A DNA stretch of 64,000 nt. Source: JAJXZJ01 sp050012855 (GTDB lineage: Bacteria > Verrucomicrobiota > Verrucomicrobiia > Limisphaerales > J093). Of this stretch, positions 1-9,278 are shown one piece after another. The position numbers were made by a program, and so were the translations under genes. Where the stretch lies: assembly GCA_050012855.1 (NCBI GenBank), contig JBEKGJ010000023.1, positions 1 to 64,000 of the forward strand, in the 5' to 3' direction. The notes below the pieces were generated by a model. The model did no database searches. It saw only the letters and a list, made by a program, of their open reading frames with translations, and was not told where the DNA came from. The number at the start of each line of letters is the position of its first letter. Position 1 is the stretch's first letter.

Positions 1-220
1 ATTCCGCTCGGCTCGTTCGACTCATGTTGGTGCCTTTCTGCTCGGTGTCCACCATGATGAGTCAACGACCCCTTCCCCCCGCACCCCCTTTCCCTTCCTT
101 GGTTACCTTTTACTTGAGGCAATTCGCACGGCGGTTGCCTGCGAATCTGGGGTTGCTTTCGCGTCCCGGTTTGATTGAAATGGGCGCACAAAGCTGAAAA
201 CCCTGTTGTGGCGGAGATGT

Positions 221-2347
221 ATGCATTATTCATTGGTTGAATTCCTCGGAAAACGGGTGGTCAAAGCGGCGGTCGCGCTGGCGCTATTGGCGGCGGCGGC
301 GGACGGGCTCCTGGTGCGGGCGGGCGAGGCGCGGACGGTGCTCAGCCTGGATGGCACATGGGAGATCGCCGAAGGCACGATGGACAGGGTGCCGGCCGAG
401 TTCGATCGGACGGTGCCGGTGCCGGGCCTGGTGGACATGGCGAAACCGGCGTTCGCGGGCGTCGGCGAGACGAACACGCTGCGCGAGGCGTTCTGGTACC
501 GTCGCACGTTCACGCTGCCCGGGGACGTGCCGGAAATCGCCACGTTGAAGGTGCAGAAGGCCGCCTATGGCTCGCGGGTTTTTCTCAACGGCGTGCTGGT
601 GGGCGATCATCCGGGCAGTTTCACGCCGGCCATCTACGACGTGACGCGGCGGCTGCGTGGCAACGGACGCACCAACGAGGTGCTGGTTCGCGTCGGCGCC
701 TCGCGCGCCGCCGTGCCCGCCAACGTGCCGTCCGGCTGGGATTTCGAGAAGGTCCGGTACATTCCCGGTATTTTCGATTCCGTCGAGTTGACGTTGTCCG
801 CGACGCCGCACGTTGTCCGGGTGCAGGTGGCTCCAGACTTGGAGGCCGGTTCCATCCTCGTGCAGACGGTCCTGCGCAACGGCCGCACGGCCCAGACGGC
901 TCCGGTGAAGTTCATCGTGCGCGAGGCGCGCAGCGGTCGGAGCGTCACCAATTTCGACTCTCCGCCACTACAGTTGGGGGCGGGTGAGGAAAAGACCATC
1001 GAGACGCGGGTGCCGGTGCGGAACGCCCGGCTCTGGACGCCTGAGCATCCGTTTCTCTACGAGCTGACGGTGGACACCGGGGCGGACACGTTCACGACGC
1101 GGTTTGGGATGCGCACGTTCAGTTTCGATCCGGCGACCGGCCGGGCCCGGTTGAACGGCAAGCCCTTTTTCCTGCGCGGCAGCAACGTCACGCTCTACCG
1201 GTTTTTCGAGGACGGCGAGCGCAAGGATCGGCCCTGGCGCGAGGAGTGGGTGCGGCGGTTGCACCGCAAGTTCAAGGAAATGCACTGGAATTCGCTGCGC
1301 TACTGTATCGGGTTTCCCCCGGAAATGTGGTACCGCATCGCTGACGAGGAAGGGTTCCTGATCCAAGACGAGTTTCCGCTCTGGCACCTGTCCAACTCGA
1401 AGGATGCCCCGCCGGCGGCCGAACTGGCTAAGGAATACACCGAGTGGATGCAGGAGCGCTGGAACCACCCGTGCGTGGTCCTCTGGGATGCCCAGAACGA
1501 AACCAGGACCGAGGAAACCGGCAAGGCCATCCAGATGGTGCGAGGGCTCGACCTCTCCAACCGCCCGTGGGACAATGGCTGGTCGCCGACGCAGGCTGCC
1601 GGCGACTCGTTTGAGTCACACCCCTATCTGTTCCAAAACCCGAAGTTCAAACTCGCCGGGATCGAGAAAGTGTCCGGCACGCCCGGGGGCAATGTCATCC
1701 CCAACACCGGGCACAATGCGATCATCCTGAACGAATACGGGTGGCTCTGGCTCAATCGCGACGGTTCGCCCACGACGCTGACCCGCGAGGTTTATCGCAA
1801 CCTGCTGGGCGAGAATTCGACCGTGGCGCAGCGGCGCGAGTTTTACGCCCGCACGCTGGCGGCGCTGACCGAGTTCTGGCGCGGCCACCGCGCCTGCGCG
1901 GGCGTGCTGCACTTTTGCGGACTGGGCTATTCCCGGCCCGACGGCCAGACCAGCGACCACTTCATCGATCTCGAAACGCTCACGTTCGAGCCGAACTTCG
2001 AGCGGTACGTCAAGGACGCGTTCGCGCCGGTGGGCGTGATGCTCGATTTCTGGGCCGACCGCCTGGCGCCGCTCGAGGCGCGCAAGGTCACGGTGAGCGT
2101 GATCAACGACCTGGATCGGGACTGGATCGGCCGGGTGCGTTTCCGCGTGCTCGAGGACGGGACCCCGGTCCAGACCGGATCCGCGTTTGCCGGGGTCAAG
2201 GCGCTCGGGCGGCGCGAGGTCAGCTTCATCATGGCCGCGCCGAAGAAGCCGGGCCATTACCAGCTTGAGGCCACCCTCATGCGTCACGGGTTCCCAACCG
2301 TGCGGAGCCTGCGCGATTTCGAGGTGACCGACGCCGCCGGGCGCTAA
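221..2347 (+). CDS. Secreted glycoside hydrolase family 2 (beta-galactosidase/beta-glucuronidase-like)
   Basis: Predicted exported retaining beta-glycosidase of family GH2 acting on plant- or algal-type oligosaccharides; the exact sugar is not readable. An N-terminal hydrophobic segment (about residues 14-35) is a Sec signal. It is followed by a jelly-roll sugar-binding domain (SLDGTWEIAEG onward, about 40-190), an Ig-like domain (about 195-310) and a TIM barrel. The acid/base Glu is seen in WDAQNET (about residue 427) and the nucleophile in ILNEYGW (about 505), both at the expected GH2 positions. I chose the ATG with GGAG four bases upstream; an in-frame TTG fifteen bases earlier is possible. 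About 708 residues is short for LacZ but normal for beta-glucuronidase-type GH2. The stop overlaps that of the convergent barrel gene by four bases. Confident about the family, not the substrate. Confidence 0.9.
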   Translation: MHYSLVEFLGKRVVKAAVALALLAAAADGLLVRAGEARTVLSLDGTWEIAEGTMDRVPAEFDRTVPVPGLVDMAKPAFAGVGETNTLREAFWYRRTFTLPGDVPEIATLKVQKAAYGSRVFLNGVLVGDHPGSFTPAIYDVTRRLRGNGRTNEVLVRVGASRAAVPANVPSGWDFEKVRYIPGIFDSVELTLSATPHVVRVQVAPDLEAGSILVQTVLRNGRTAQTAPVKFIVREARSGRSVTNFDSPPLQLGAGEEKTIETRVPVRNARLWTPEHPFLYELTVDTGADTFTTRFGMRTFSFDPATGRARLNGKPFFLRGSNVTLYRFFEDGERKDRPWREEWVRRLHRKFKEMHWNSLRYCIGFPPEMWYRIADEEGFLIQDEFPLWHLSNSKDAPPAAELAKEYTEWMQERWNHPCVVLWDAQNETRTEETGKAIQMVRGLDLSNRPWDNGWSPTQAAGDSFESHPYLFQNPKFKLAGIEKVSGTPGGNVIPNTGHNAIILNEYGWLWLNRDGSPTTLTREVYRNLLGENSTVAQRREFYARTLAALTEFWRGHRACAGVLHFCGLGYSRPDGQTSDHFIDLETLTFEPNFERYVKDAFAPVGVMLDFWADRLAPLEARKVTVSVINDLDRDWIGRVRFRVLEDGTPVQTGSAFAGVKALGRREVSFIMAAPKKPGHYQLEATLMRHGFPTVRSLRDFEVTDAAGR

Positions 2348-3504
2348 AACCGCACAGCAAAGGTGCCGACGAACATGAAGTCGGCGAAGGCGGCGTCGCC
2401 GTGTACCCAGGTGCCGCTGAGGGCCGAGGCGCGCTCGTCCGCCACGCTCTGGAACCGGGCACGATATAGCGCATAGGGCACCGAGAAGTCGAACGAATAA
2501 CGCCCCTTCATGAGGGAGATGCCGGGTTCGATGCTCACCACCATGCCCGGACGCCGGAAGCCGTCGCTGCCGCCGATCAGGTCGCGCACGGGGATGCCTT
2601 CAACCCGGGCTCCCACGGTGGCGGTCAGTCCCCAGGAAGGCACCGCCAGGTAGCTCAGCCCGGTGCGGGCGAAATACTGATCGGGAATGCTCATGAAGTG
2701 CTCGTAATAGGCGGCCTGTTTCGGCGTGGACGTGACCATTCCCGGGATGGTCGTGCTGTTGTCACGCCAGGTGAGCACGTCGCTTTGATTCTCCGGATTG
2801 AACAGGTAGAACGCCTGCAAATAGGCCACCATTTTCGGGAACAGCTCCTGATAGGCGTTTACTTCCGTGGTGAAACCCCAGCCGCCGTCGCCGGGCTGAA
2901 TAGACTGGTCCACCGGGTGGTTTACGGGGCCGGTCTTGGTGAGGAAGGTGTCGGTGGCGCCGTTTTCGCCGGTGGGGACCTTGAGCGCCAGGCCGACCTG
3001 GATGTTGCCTTTCGGGTTGTTCTTGGGATTCCAGATCCAGAAATTGGGGCCAAGCTGGAGGTCGCCGAGGCCGGCGGCCTGGGTGTGGTAGCGGAAGGAA
3101 TTATAGTTGGTGGGCGCCAGCATTGACCGGTCGGAGAACGTGAAGGGCACCGCCAACTGCAGGCTCCATTGCGGGGAGAGGGCGTATTGCACACCGAGGT
3201 CAAGGAACACCTGATTGTTGATGACCTGATTGCCAGCGGCCTGGCGCTGTGTCTGCTCGACATCGCCGACGAAGTGCCGGCTCGAATGGAGCTCGCGGGC
3301 GGAGAGGCTGGCCACCCAGTCGCCCTCGGGCGGGGCGAGTTCGCCGGGCAGGCCGGTGTTCAGAGGCAGGCCGGTGCCGCGGACGGCGACGCAGCCCTGG
3401 GCGGCGGCGCGGCCGGCCAGGAGACCGAGACACAGCAGCAGGGCGGGGAGGAGACAAGGACGAACGCGCGGGCGGTTGGCAGTCGAGTTATTCATATTAA
3501 TCAT
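2344..3504 (-). CDS. Putative outer-membrane beta-barrel protein (phenol-degradation MetA/transporter-like family)
   Basis: Begins with a clear Sec signal peptide ending in AGRAAAQ. The rest alternates short amphipathic stretches (SLQLAVPFTFSDRS, GDLQLGPNFWIWNP, IQVGLALKVPTGENG) and ends in phenylalanine (VGTFAVRF), typical of proteins assembled into the outer membrane by the BAM complex. Phrases such as LGDLQLGPNF and LALKVPTGE recall the poorly characterised barrel family annotated as MetA-pathway or transporter. A Cys follows the signal cleavage region, so lipidation cannot be fully excluded, but no good lipobox is seen. Upstream is 140 bp of intergenic DNA shared with the phospholipase-like gene. 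Function inferred only from overall character. Confidence 0.6.
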   Translation of the reverse strand: MINMNNSTANRPRVRPCLLPALLLCLGLLAGRAAAQGCVAVRGTGLPLNTGLPGELAPPEGDWVASLSARELHSSRHFVGDVEQTQRQAAGNQVINNQVFLDLGVQYALSPQWSLQLAVPFTFSDRSMLAPTNYNSFRYHTQAAGLGDLQLGPNFWIWNPKNNPKGNIQVGLALKVPTGENGATDTFLTKTGPVNHPVDQSIQPGDGGWGFTTEVNAYQELFPKMVAYLQAFYLFNPENQSDVLTWRDNSTTIPGMVTSTPKQAAYYEHFMSIPDQYFARTGLSYLAVPSWGLTATVGARVEGIPVRDLIGGSDGFRRPGMVVSIEPGISLMKGRYSFDFSVPYALYRARFQSVADERASALSGTWVHGDAAFADFMFVGTFAVRF

Positions 3505-3645
3505 TAGCCAAATTTACTCGGTTCGGCTCGCGACGGTGATGGAAAAGGGGTGAATGGCCGGAATTGGGGGGCGGAATGCGGGACGGTTTGGGCGATCCGC
3601 GGGTCGCCGACGGTGCGGGCGTGCAGGTTCGGGATGGCCCGACGC

Positions 3646-4968
3646 TCAGTACGCCTCGCTGAACAGCCAGGCGAAGGCTTCGCTGAGGCGGGAGGCCAGG
3701 CCGCGCTTCTTCCAGCTTTCCTTCGTGAACACCTCGGACCGCGAGATGTCGTGTTCCATGACCTGCCGCAACTCCCCGGCGAACCCACGGTCGTAGATGG
3801 CAATGTTCGCCTCGGCATTGCTGCGCATCGAGCGGTTTACGAAGTTGATGGAGCCGACCGTTGACCAGATGTCGTCCACGACCATGGCCTTGGTGTGGAG
3901 CATGGTGGGCCGGTATTCGTAAATCTTCACGCCGCCGTCGAGCAGTTCGCCGTAGCGATAGCGCGAGGCCCGGCGGATGAGCGGAATGTCCATGTACTTG
4001 CCGGGGACGATGACCCGCACGTCCACGCCGCGGCGGACCGCGGCGATGAGGCCCCGGCGAATCTGCGGGTCGGGCACGAAGTAAGCGTTTTCAATCCAGA
4101 TGCTTTTGCGCGCGGTTTGAATGGCCATGAAGATCATCAGCTTGGCCATGGAACTCTGGTCCGTGCGCGAGCTGGCCACCGCCTGGGCGAGCATGTCGCC
4201 GGCCGGCGGCAGTGGCGGGAACTGGGCGTCGCCGAAGAGTACTTCCCCGGTCGTGTGCAGCCAGTCTTCCATGAAGATGCGCTGGACGTGGGCGACGACG
4301 GGGCCTTCGACGCGGACGACCAGGTCGTGCCATTCGGTCGGATTCCGGGCGTCGCCGCCCCAGCGATCGTCAATGCCAAAGCCGCCGCAGAACGCGGTGC
4401 GGCCGTCCACGGTGACGATTTTGCGATGGGTGCGATGGTTGAGGCGGTAAAGGCTGTAAAGGCGGAGCGGTTTGTAGATTTCAAACCGCACGCCGGCGGT
4501 GGTCATGACCCCGGCCAGCCGGCCCAGGCGCGCCCCCAGGTCGTCCACGAGCACGCGGACCTGGACCCCGGCGCGGGCGCGTTCGCACAGGGCGTCCGTG
4601 AACTCGCGGCCGGTCCAGTCATCCTCGAAAATGTACATTTCGAGGTTGATGCTCTGCTGGGCGCCGCGGATGGCGGCGAGGACGGCGGGGAAAATGGCGT
4701 CGCCGTTTTCGAGAAGGGTTACGCGGTTCCCCGGCTTCATTTCCGATCGGAGGCCCTCCAGCGAGCGGAGGAACTGGTCGCTTTCGACACCGTAGCCGGG
4801 GGTGTAAATGTAGGTCATGCGCTTGCCGCTGAGGCAGCCGGTGGCCAGCACGACGGTAAGCAGCAGGCCGAGGCAGCCGGCGGAAGCGGCAACGCGGCGG
4901 GCGGCTGTGATGACGGCGGAGCCGACCGGGAGGCAGAAAGCTGGGGCTGCCGGGGTGAGCGCACGCAT
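3646..4968 (-). CDS. Phospholipase D/cardiolipin synthase-like lipoprotein
   Basis: About 440 residues with two phosphatidyltransferase HKD motifs: HRKIVTVDGR at about residue 180 and LHTKAMVVDD at about 356, each followed by the expected Gly-rich turn (FCGGFGID and VGSINFVNRS). This marks the phospholipase D superfamily, nearest in layout to bacterial cardiolipin synthases, which join two phosphatidylglycerols or act as phosphodiesterases. Unlike ClsA it lacks two N-terminal transmembrane helices. A signal sequence ends in LATGCLSG, a lipobox, so it is probably a membrane-anchored lipoprotein in the periplasm. The open frame extends far upstream antisense to pfk. I chose the ATG immediately before the signal peptide. 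Function as cardiolipin synthase versus another phosphodiesterase is uncertain. Confidence 0.82.
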   Translation of the reverse strand: MRALTPAAPAFCLPVGSAVITAARRVAASAGCLGLLLTVVLATGCLSGKRMTYIYTPGYGVESDQFLRSLEGLRSEMKPGNRVTLLENGDAIFPAVLAAIRGAQQSINLEMYIFEDDWTGREFTDALCERARAGVQVRVLVDDLGARLGRLAGVMTTAGVRFEIYKPLRLYSLYRLNHRTHRKIVTVDGRTAFCGGFGIDDRWGGDARNPTEWHDLVVRVEGPVVAHVQRIFMEDWLHTTGEVLFGDAQFPPLPPAGDMLAQAVASSRTDQSSMAKLMIFMAIQTARKSIWIENAYFVPDPQIRRGLIAAVRRGVDVRVIVPGKYMDIPLIRRASRYRYGELLDGGVKIYEYRPTMLHTKAMVVDDIWSTVGSINFVNRSMRSNAEANIAIYDRGFAGELRQVMEHDISRSEVFTKESWKKRGLASRLSEAFAWLFSEAY

Positions 4969-5069
4969 GGGGGTTACGTTAGAGGCTGGACGCCGGCGGT
5001 CAAGCGGGGCGGAGTTTTCGCCGTGTCCTGATTCGGTGGGGCGGGCCAGAGGCATCTTTCGGCGGGTTG

Positions 5070-5115
5070 GGAGTTCCGCGTTTACGCGGTCCATGCCGGC
5101 TGAAGCCGGGACTCC
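5070..5115. repeat. Double-hairpin REP-like element upstream of pfk
   Basis: Two perfect small inverted repeats sit side by side, CCGCGtttaCGCGG and CCGGCtgaaGCCGG, bounded by GGAGTTCC on the left and GGACTCC on the right, which can also pair almost completely. The whole folds as a three-way junction of about 46 bases on either strand. It lies in the 234-bp gap between the divergent phospholipase-like and pfk genes. The form is that of interspersed REP-type palindromes. Copy number in the rest of the genome is unknown. Confidence 0.5.
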
Positions 5116-5202
5116 AAACGCCGCGTGCCGGCGGAAACCAAGCCACGACCCGGAGTTTTCGCTTGGCCGGCGCGGTCGGCGCACTATGTTCGGCGGAACA
5201 TT

Positions 5203-6285
5203 ATGCCAACGAGGATTGGAATTGTGACCGGGGGCGGCGACTGTCCGGGTTTGAACGCCGTGATCCGGGCGGTGGTCAAGGCGGCCGCCAAGCGCGGCTG
5301 GGAAACCATCGGTGTCCTGGGCGGGTTCGACGGCCTGCTGTCGCCGGTCCATCTGCGCCGGCTGGACTATCACGAAATGGATGGCTTGCTGTTCGTCGGC
5401 GGCACGATCCTCGGCACGGCGAACAAGGGCCGGTTTGCGGCGAAGGTGGGGCTGGGCGAGGCAAAGCGGATTCAGGAGGCGGTGCTGGCGGAAGCGAAGC
5501 GCAATTTCACGGACCACGATTTGAGCGCCCTGGTGGTGGTGGGTGGCGACGGCTCGCTCGCCATCGGCCAGCAGTTGTTCGAGGCGGGCATTCCGGTGAT
5601 TGGCGTCCCGAAGACGATTGACAACGACCTCGAGGCGACGGCGGTGACGTTCGGTTTCGACACGGCGGTGGCGTGCGCGACGGACGCGCTGGACCGGCTG
5701 CGCACGACGGCACAGAGCCACCAGCGGGTGATGGTGCTCGAAGTGATGGGCCGTTACGCGGGCTGGATCGCGCTGCACGCCGGCATTGCCGGGGGCGCGG
5801 ACGTGATCCTGATCCCGGAGATTCCGTTCAGTTATGAGCCGATGGTCGCGACGATCGCCGCGCGCGAGCGCGAGGGCAAGCATTTCACGCTGGTCGCGGT
5901 GGCGGAGGGGGCGCGGCGGCAGGGCGGTGACATGATCACCAACGGCGCGGCGGAGGGCAACCGTGAGGCTCACTTGGGCGGCATCGGCGCGATCGTGACG
6001 GCGGAGTTGCAGCGGCGTTCCGGCAAGGAGGCGCGGGTTTGCGTGCTGGGTCATCTGCAACGAGGCGGCGCGCCGACGACGTTCGACCGGGTGCTTTGCT
6101 CGCTGTTTGGCGTGAAGGCGGTGGCGTTGATCGCGGAGGGCCGTTTTGGTTACATGGTATCGCTGCGGCCGCCGGCGGTGGGCGAGGTGAAGATCACCGA
6201 GGCCATCGGCCGATTGCGCACGGTGCCGCCGGACGGCGACATGGTGCGCGCGGCGCGCGCGCTGGGGATCGGTTTTGGGGACTGA
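5203..6285 (+). CDS. 6-phosphofructokinase (group III type)
   Basis: Phosphorylates fructose 6-phosphate to fructose 1,6-bisphosphate in glycolysis. Family signatures are plain: GGGDCPGLNAVIR at the N terminus, VVGGDGSLAIG, PKTIDNDLEAT, MGRYAGWIALHAG and LGHLQRGG. 360 residues is the usual size of short PFKs. The residue equivalent to E. coli position 104 is Gly (GGDGS), as in ATP enzymes, while position 124 is Lys (PKTIDND), shared by PPi-dependent and some group III ATP enzymes. The phosphoryl donor is therefore probably ATP but should not be assumed. The start is the ATG before PTRIGIVTGG; an upstream in-frame extension has no homology. Monocistronic, ending 21 bp before the convergent secretin gene. 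Confidence 0.93.
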   Translation: MPTRIGIVTGGGDCPGLNAVIRAVVKAAAKRGWETIGVLGGFDGLLSPVHLRRLDYHEMDGLLFVGGTILGTANKGRFAAKVGLGEAKRIQEAVLAEAKRNFTDHDLSALVVVGGDGSLAIGQQLFEAGIPVIGVPKTIDNDLEATAVTFGFDTAVACATDALDRLRTTAQSHQRVMVLEVMGRYAGWIALHAGIAGGADVILIPEIPFSYEPMVATIAAREREGKHFTLVAVAEGARRQGGDMITNGAAEGNREAHLGGIGAIVTAELQRRSGKEARVCVLGHLQRGGAPTTFDRVLCSLFGVKAVALIAEGRFGYMVSLRPPAVGEVKITEAIGRLRTVPPDGDMVRAARALGIGFGD

Positions 6286-6306
6286 GGCGGTGGCGGTGCT
6301 TCTTCC

Positions 6307-8541
6307 TCACTCGTCCCCTTGGTTGTCCGGTTGTTTGTCCGCGCCGGTGACGCGGTCGGCGTGCCTCTGCCGAGCCGCTTCGTCGGCCTTCATGTCCTTC
6401 TCCATTTCGCGCACGCCGGGCAGCCGGGTGCGCTCCTTGCTGGCGAGGATGGCGGCATCGCGCGGGGTGCGCAGGATGGTCGGGCGGAGGAAGACGACGA
6501 GTTCGCTGCGGTCCTTGTTCTTGGTCGTGCTGCGGAAGAGCGCGCCCAGGCCGGGGATGTCCTGCAGCACCGGCACGCCGTTCTTGGACAGGGTGTGGCT
6601 GGTGCGGATGTAACCGCCCAGCATGATGACGTCGCCGTCCTGAACGGAGACGGTCGAGGTGGCGCTGCGGGTGCTGGTCATCGGCATGTCGCCCACGCCC
6701 GGGAAGGTCTTGAAACCGGTCAGATCGTCAATCTGCTGGTCAATGTCCATGACCACGAGGCCATCCGGGGTAATGAACGGGGTGACGTTGATCGTGGTGG
6801 TAACCTGGAGCTGGGAGAAGGAAGTGTAAGCGCCGGCGTAGAGACCGCTGGAACTGCTGCCCGAGACGTAAGGCACGGTCGAGCCTGCGGAAAAGGACGC
6901 CGGGACGGCGTGGCTGGTCTGGATGCGCGGCGTGGACAGCACTTCGACCTTCGATTTGCTGGACAACGCCTGGACGAGGACGGACATGTTGTTATTATAG
7001 GTGCCCAGGTAGCCGAGGCCGCTCGTGGGGAGTGCGTTGGTCAAGAACCCGCCGTTGATGTTGCCTTGCGAGGCAACGCTGCCAGACTGGTCCTGGAGGT
7101 AGGACTGGACGCCATAGGAGAGATCGTCGTTGAGCGTGACATCGAGGATCATGGCTTCGACGAGCACCTGGGCCATCTGGCGGTCCACTTTTTCGACCAC
7201 GTTGGTGATCATGCGGAGGTCGTCCTTCGAGGCAAAGACGATGAGTGAATTGGAGCGTTCGTCGGGCACGATTTTGGCGTCGTGGAGCATCTGGTTCTGG
7301 CCCTGACCGGCGATGCCGCTGACGACTTGCTGGAGGCGGTTGTTAAAGGCGTTTCCGGCGGTCTGGCCGGGAAGCTGGCCGGGACGATTTTGATTCGCGC
7401 CGAGGGTGTTGGCCTGTTGATTCATGCCAAACTGTTGGCCGACCCCAAGGCGATTGCCGGTGCCGACGCCGCCGCCGGCGCCGCCGGTGCGACGGGAAGT
7501 CTGGCGCGCGCCCAGGGCGCCGGTGCCCCCGAGGCCGCCGCCGCCGATCAGGCCGCCCATGGTGGCGTAGATGTCCTCGACCTTGCCGTATTTGATGGGG
7601 ATGACCTCGAGCTTGTAATCGCTTTCAATCTGGACGTCCACGCGCTCGACGATTTCCATCATCCGCTTGATGTTGGCCGCGTAATCCCGAAGGACCAGCG
7701 TCTGGGTGCTGTCAATCGCCACGACGCCGCCCTGAAGCTTGCCGAAGCTGCCGACGAGCTGCGCGAGTTCGCTGGGCAGCGCGTATTTCAACTGGACGAC
7801 CTTGGTGATGAACTGGCCCGCTTCCGGCAGGTCGGCGGCGTCGGCATCGCTAAAGGCCGCGCCCTCTTGCAGGGCCTGCTGGCTGGGCACGGCGGTGACG
7901 AATTTGTCGCCGACGTTGATCATGGTAATGCCGTTGAGCTCGAGGACGGTGTCCATGGCGTGCATGGCTTCGCTTTTCGTCAGCCCTTTTTTGCTGGCGT
8001 CGAGGGTGATGGGCGTGTTGGGAAGGGCATAGGGACGCAGAACAACACGGTCGGTTATCTCGGCATAGATTTGCAGGAACTGGTCCAGCGGCATGCCCTG
8101 GAACCGCGTGAGGCTGTTTTCCGGCAGCAGGTCGTCAGGGCCGAGGGCGGCGAGGCTGTTGTTGGCCGGGAAGATGGCGTTGGTGGCGCCCGCGGGCAGA
8201 GGCGCCAGCGTTGGCATGGGCTGAGTGCCGGGGGCGGGTACGGGCGGCAACGAGGCCGGCACGGCCGGCTGGGGTTGGCCCGGCGCGGGGATGGCGGGGG
8301 TGACATTGGCGGGCACCGGCACGGGCGGCAGCGTGGCCGGGGCGGCCGGCTGGGGCTGGCCCGGCACGGGGATGGCGGGGGTGACATTGGTGGGCGCAAC
8401 GGTGACATTGGTGGTCCGCGCGCGGCGGATGGGTGGCGAGGGCGGCATGGGCGGGGCGGGCGGGGCGTCCTGGGCCTGGAGACCAGGCGGGACCGCCAGC
8501 ATGAGGCCTGCCAGCGAGCAAAGGGTAAGGAGCGTTTTCAC
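6307..8541 (-). CDS. Secretin of a type II secretion/type IV pilus-like system (GspD/PilQ)
   Basis: Outer-membrane gate for secreted proteins or pili. A Sec signal (cleaved after LQAQ) precedes a proline-rich linker of about 100 residues containing two near-identical 27-residue units (NVTPAIPxPGQPQPA). N-domains follow: one with VVQLKYALPSELAQLV and IDSTQTLVLRDYAANI, another with VIPIKYGKVEDIYATM, a long Gly/Gln-rich loop, then DERSNSLIVFASKDDLRMI. The C-terminal secretin domain shows VPYVSGSS and GGYIRTSHTLSKNGVPVLQDIPGLGALF, with a final VVFLRPTILR. It is last in a four-gene minus-strand operon. Its GTG start overlaps the preceding stop by four bases (GTGA). Confident family call; whether the machine secretes enzymes or builds pili is open. 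Confidence 0.93.
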   Translation of the reverse strand: MKTLLTLCSLAGLMLAVPPGLQAQDAPPAPPMPPSPPIRRARTTNVTVAPTNVTPAIPVPGQPQPAAPATLPPVPVPANVTPAIPAPGQPQPAVPASLPPVPAPGTQPMPTLAPLPAGATNAIFPANNSLAALGPDDLLPENSLTRFQGMPLDQFLQIYAEITDRVVLRPYALPNTPITLDASKKGLTKSEAMHAMDTVLELNGITMINVGDKFVTAVPSQQALQEGAAFSDADAADLPEAGQFITKVVQLKYALPSELAQLVGSFGKLQGGVVAIDSTQTLVLRDYAANIKRMMEIVERVDVQIESDYKLEVIPIKYGKVEDIYATMGGLIGGGGLGGTGALGARQTSRRTGGAGGGVGTGNRLGVGQQFGMNQQANTLGANQNRPGQLPGQTAGNAFNNRLQQVVSGIAGQGQNQMLHDAKIVPDERSNSLIVFASKDDLRMITNVVEKVDRQMAQVLVEAMILDVTLNDDLSYGVQSYLQDQSGSVASQGNINGGFLTNALPTSGLGYLGTYNNNMSVLVQALSSKSKVEVLSTPRIQTSHAVPASFSAGSTVPYVSGSSSSGLYAGAYTSFSQLQVTTTINVTPFITPDGLVVMDIDQQIDDLTGFKTFPGVGDMPMTSTRSATSTVSVQDGDVIMLGGYIRTSHTLSKNGVPVLQDIPGLGALFRSTTKNKDRSELVVFLRPTILRTPRDAAILASKERTRLPGVREMEKDMKADEAARQRHADRVTGADKQPDNQGDE

Positions 8542-9278
8542 GACTTGAGCTTATTGGTTCGATTGAGAGTGACGTTGTTGGTGACGGGCCGCCCCGGCGG
8601 GGCGGGATTAAGTTTGACTGGCTGGGGCGCTGCGGCGCGATTGGTTGCGCCTGCACGGGCACCCACGGGCCCCGGTCGTGCTGGCATCACGTTCGTGGTA
8701 ACGGCCGGCGGCGGCGCGATCTTGGGTTTTTTCTGGTAACTCGCCACGAGGGTGAGCTTGCCAAGGAGCTTGTAGAGTTGCGGATCGGTGCGGAGGTCGA
8801 GATCGCGGACGCGAATCATGGAATCGCCGGCACCGAGCGCGAGCAGGAACGCCACGAGTTCCTTGTCGCCGGTGGTGGTGTCGAGGGCGACGCTTTGTTC
8901 GTCGAAGAACTGGTTGGTGGAGCCGCCGGTCGCAGCGGGCGGTTGGGTGCGGGTGCCGGTGATGAGCACATCGCTCAGGTGAGCCCGATCCTGGATGGTG
9001 TAAAGGAGCTGGACGGCCTGGTCGGAGGGCAGGACGGCGGAGCCGAGGCGCTGCAGCTTGTCGAGCCGGGTTTGGTACTCCGTGGTACGGGCGATTTCCT
9101 GCTGGTAATCGCCAAGGGTTTTGCGGGCGCTGGCGATCTGGCGGTTGACGCGGGTGAAATCGCCGGCGTGGGGCCAGACGAAGATGAAGTTCAACACGAT
9201 GAACACCACGACCAGGGCCATGACGACCATGCGGCGTTCCTGGGGACGCAGGTTCAGTTTGTTGATGAAGCTGGTCAT
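8538..9278 (-). CDS. PilO/GspM-like inner-membrane assembly protein
   Basis: A single N-terminal membrane helix (MVVMALVVVFIVLNFIFVWP) is followed by a coiled-coil stretch (RQIASARKTLGDYQQEIARTT) and a small ferredoxin-like fold region, then a Pro/Ala-rich tail. This is the standard outline of PilO/GspM, which links the inner-membrane platform to the secretin. Sequence identity is too low to be certain from reading alone; position between the PilM/N-like gene and the secretin supports the role. The start is the ATG that overlaps the upstream stop (TGATG), giving 246 residues; an earlier in-frame start would lie inside the previous gene. Confidence 0.72.
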   Translation of the reverse strand: MTSFINKLNLRPQERRMVVMALVVVFIVLNFIFVWPHAGDFTRVNRQIASARKTLGDYQQEIARTTEYQTRLDKLQRLGSAVLPSDQAVQLLYTIQDRAHLSDVLITGTRTQPPAATGGSTNQFFDEQSVALDTTTGDKELVAFLLALGAGDSMIRVRDLDLRTDPQLYKLLGKLTLVASYQKKPKIAPPPAVTTNVMPARPGPVGARAGATNRAAAPQPVKLNPAPPGRPVTNNVTLNRTNKLKS

